A DNA stretch of 15,616 bases, taken from positions 1 to 15,616 of the forward strand of contig JAUWIQ010000006.1 in NCBI GenBank assembly GCA_030605285.1, in the 5' to 3' direction. The position numbers and the translations under genes are program-made. Below are positions 14,206 to 15,616 of the stretch, piece by piece. Numbering within the stretch: the first letter of the stretch is position 1; each line of letters starts with the position of its first letter. The notes under the pieces were generated by a model that was given only the letters and a program-made list of their open reading frames with translations, did not search any database and had not been told where the DNA came from. This DNA is from Planctomycetota bacterium (GTDB lineage Bacteria > Planctomycetota > Planctomycetia > Pirellulales > UBA7805).

Positions 14206-14748
14206 ATGGACTCTAAAACTAAGAGAGGGTGTCAGCTGCCGATTCTATGTTTCTTTTTGGTATGCAGCATTTCGCTCACGGGATGCATTCAACGCCGGTT
14301 GACGGTTTCCTCCAATCCCCCTGGTGCGTTAGTAAAGGTCGATGACGTTGAAATCGGCACAACGCCCGTATCGACAAGCTTTGTCTATTATGGCACACGC
14401 AAAATACAATTGAGCAAATCCGGGTATGAAACCCTAACCGTTCTTCAGCCGGTTCGTGCCCCGTGGTATCAGTGGCCAGGGATCGATTTTTTCAGCGAGC
14501 ATTTTGTCCCGGGTAAGATTTATGATGACCGATTATTCAACTACAATTTACACCCTTCCCAGGTTGTTCCAACCGAACAACTTCTTGAGCGAGCTGAGCA
14601 ACTGCGAGAGGAAGCCAACGTTCCAGGATCGATCGAGGAGACCTTAGTCGAGCCTTTGCCATCACCGGTTGTGCCACTACCGCCGTTACCTAACCAGCCG
14701 TTGCCTGATTCGAGGTCCTTACCGCCGGATGGCCGCTTGCCGTTCTAA
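14206..14748 (+). CDS. PEGA-domain outer-envelope lipoprotein
   Basis: The 180-residue product begins with a lipoprotein signal: hydrophobic 11-25 and lipobox LTGC with Cys27 as the lipidated residue. A PEGA domain follows directly at about 30-75, with RLTVSSNPPGALVKVDD (30-46) and the G-T-T-P turn. A middle segment rich in Trp, Tyr and Phe (APWYQWPGIDFFSEHFVP) comes next, then a short helix with LLERAEQLREEA, and a proline-rich C-terminus (about 145-180). PEGA domains are found in surface and envelope proteins; the partner here is unknown. I start at ATG 14206 because it sits at the signal peptide; the frame is open to GTG 14146, which would add 20 polar residues before it. The ribosome-binding site is weak (AGG near 14191). 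It converges on the MCE-like gene, a pairing I recall from planctomycete genomes. Confidence 0.85.
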   Translation: MDSKTKRGCQLPILCFFLVCSISLTGCIQRRLTVSSNPPGALVKVDDVEIGTTPVSTSFVYYGTRKIQLSKSGYETLTVLQPVRAPWYQWPGIDFFSEHFVPGKIYDDRLFNYNLHPSQVVPTEQLLERAEQLREEANVPGSIEETLVEPLPSPVVPLPPLPNQPLPDSRSLPPDGRLPF

Positions 14749-14766
14749 TTGATGGAAAAAGAGAAA

Positions 14767-14788
14767 CTCCAAACATTAGGATCTGGAG
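14767..14788. terminator. Weak hairpin between convergent lipoprotein and MCE-like genes
   Basis: CTCCA (14767-14771) and TGGAG (14784-14788) pair across a 12-base loop in the 71-base gap. Only a short TTTT (14797-14800) follows after eight bases, so it is a weak terminator candidate. Confidence 0.2.
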
Positions 14789-14819
14789 CATTGCGCTTTT
14801 GATGTCGGGCGAATGGATT

Positions 14820-15616
14820 TCAGTAGGGCTGAATAGGGGTTGGCTCCAAGGGAGTTGTGCGCCAGTTAGCCGGAGGCCGGAGATCGTCACGCCAAGTCAT
14901 TGGTGGCTGTTCAGAAATTTCAAAGTTCGGATACTTTGATTGATCTCGCCTGGGATGAATTGCTCCAGCGAGCCCCAGTTGTGAGGGGTTTCGCGCAATC
15001 TTATCTGAAAAGATGCGAATATCCCCCATGATCGGCTGCATTTCAGTGGTTACGCGTTCGATGTTCAAGGCGGCACGATTTAGATTGTTATAGAGTTCCG
15101 GATTATTCAGTAATTGACCGATTGTGCCGTCCTGACTATTGATATGGGTGGAAAATAGGGCAAGCTGATTCATCACGTCGTCGAATTTTCCCAGGCTCGA
15201 ATCAAGCCGGTTTACAATATCCGCCCCATGTTCTCCGAGTGGGCCTGTGAGACCCTCCAGGTTTTCCAGATTGCGATCGGCGTGCTGAACGGCACGCTGA
15301 ATATTTGCCAGAGTATTATGGGTCTGTTCCATAATCTCGGGTATTTCGCCCAGGCCGTTTTTAATTTTCTCCTGCATGGCATCATCGCCGAGAATATGGC
15401 TCAGCTTGCTCATGGTTGTATGAATGCTCTCGAGAGTTTGTTCGGATTTGGTGACGATCCGATGAAATTGTGCTTCATTCTGGTCGCTAACCATCTTGTT
15501 TAGTTGCTCCCCCAATTTGTCAAACTGTTCGCCCGCAGAACTCACAGAACCCAGTGTTTTCCGCAGATCATTTTCCAAGCTCCCAAGCATCTCGAGAGGA
15601 TTTCGTCTGGAATGAC
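14820..15616 (-). CDS. MCE/MlaD-like protein, C-terminal helical part (5' end outside the window)
   Basis: The reading frame is open through the right edge; the first visible in-frame ATG (15590) is internal, because eight sense codons precede it in the window. What is visible, 264 residues, is the long alpha-helical, coiled-coil-like part that follows the MCE domain in MlaD/YrbD-type proteins of phospholipid transport between membranes. The region IGQLLNNPELYNNLNRAA (heptad-like) and the segment MGDIRIFSDKIARNPSQLGL match, as I recall them, the end of planctomycete MCE proteins. The C-terminus is proline-rich. The MCE domain itself and the membrane helix would lie beyond 15616, so the family call rests on the tail alone. 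No other mla gene is visible. Confidence 0.7.
   Translation of the reverse strand, partial: HSRRNPLEMLGSLENDLRKTLGSVSSAGEQFDKLGEQLNKMVSDQNEAQFHRIVTKSEQTLESIHTTMSKLSHILGDDAMQEKIKNGLGEIPEIMEQTHNTLANIQRAVQHADRNLENLEGLTGPLGEHGADIVNRLDSSLGKFDDVMNQLALFSTHINSQDGTIGQLLNNPELYNNLNRAALNIERVTTEMQPIMGDIRIFSDKIARNPSQLGLAGAIHPRRDQSKYPNFEISEQPPMTWRDDLRPPANWRTTPLEPTPIQPY

Overview
The window looks like a core, vertically inherited chromosomal segment of a planctomycete (Planctomycetaceae-like). The evidence is lineage flavour rather than one marker: a PEGA-domain lipoprotein beside an MCE-type protein, a PP2C phosphatase with a two-helix membrane anchor and a helical tail, a divergent FabZ-like dehydratase, and a sigma-54 regulator whose N-terminus resembles planctomycete proteins. 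Base composition looks balanced. I saw no insertion sequence, phage gene, CRISPR array, tRNA or rRNA. The genus cannot be fixed from the sequence alone.

Layout. At 283-898 (+) a 32-residue basic protein resembling ribosomal protein bL37 sits one base upstream of a FabZ-like hot-dog dehydratase. At 1142-1783 (+) is trmB (tRNA m7G46 methyltransferase), convergent with purF (3382-1799, -), which has its own good promoter and a [4Fe-4S]-type cysteine set. At 3883-5031 (+) is proB (glutamate 5-kinase with PUA domain), convergent with sppA (6882-5056, -), a full tandem-domain signal peptide peptidase. lexA (7262-7864, +) is divergent from sppA, and its promoter is followed by a direct repeat that is a candidate LexA operator.

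From 13830 down to 8009 (-) runs a four-gene block: membrane-anchored PP2C phosphatase, LptF/LptG-family permease, two-helix membrane histidine kinase, and NtrC-type sigma-54 response regulator. I read it as an envelope signalling unit, probably co-transcribed. A sigma-54-like -24/-12 element lies upstream, so the encoded regulator might act on its own operon. The regulator is the most unusual gene here: it has no ATG, GTG or TTG start that keeps its receiver domain intact. The best candidate is an ATC codon seven bases after a GGAG. Its frame is also continuous with the kinase frame, broken by a single TAA.

At 14206-14748 (+) is the PEGA lipoprotein, with a structured leader. It is convergent with the 3' part of an MCE/MlaD-like gene that runs off the right edge (15616-14820, -).

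Most of the window is ordinary core metabolism and information processing. The points worth checking are the regulator start codon and kinase-regulator continuity, the bL37-like small gene, the lexA repeat, the sigma-54-like site and the lipoprotein leader.
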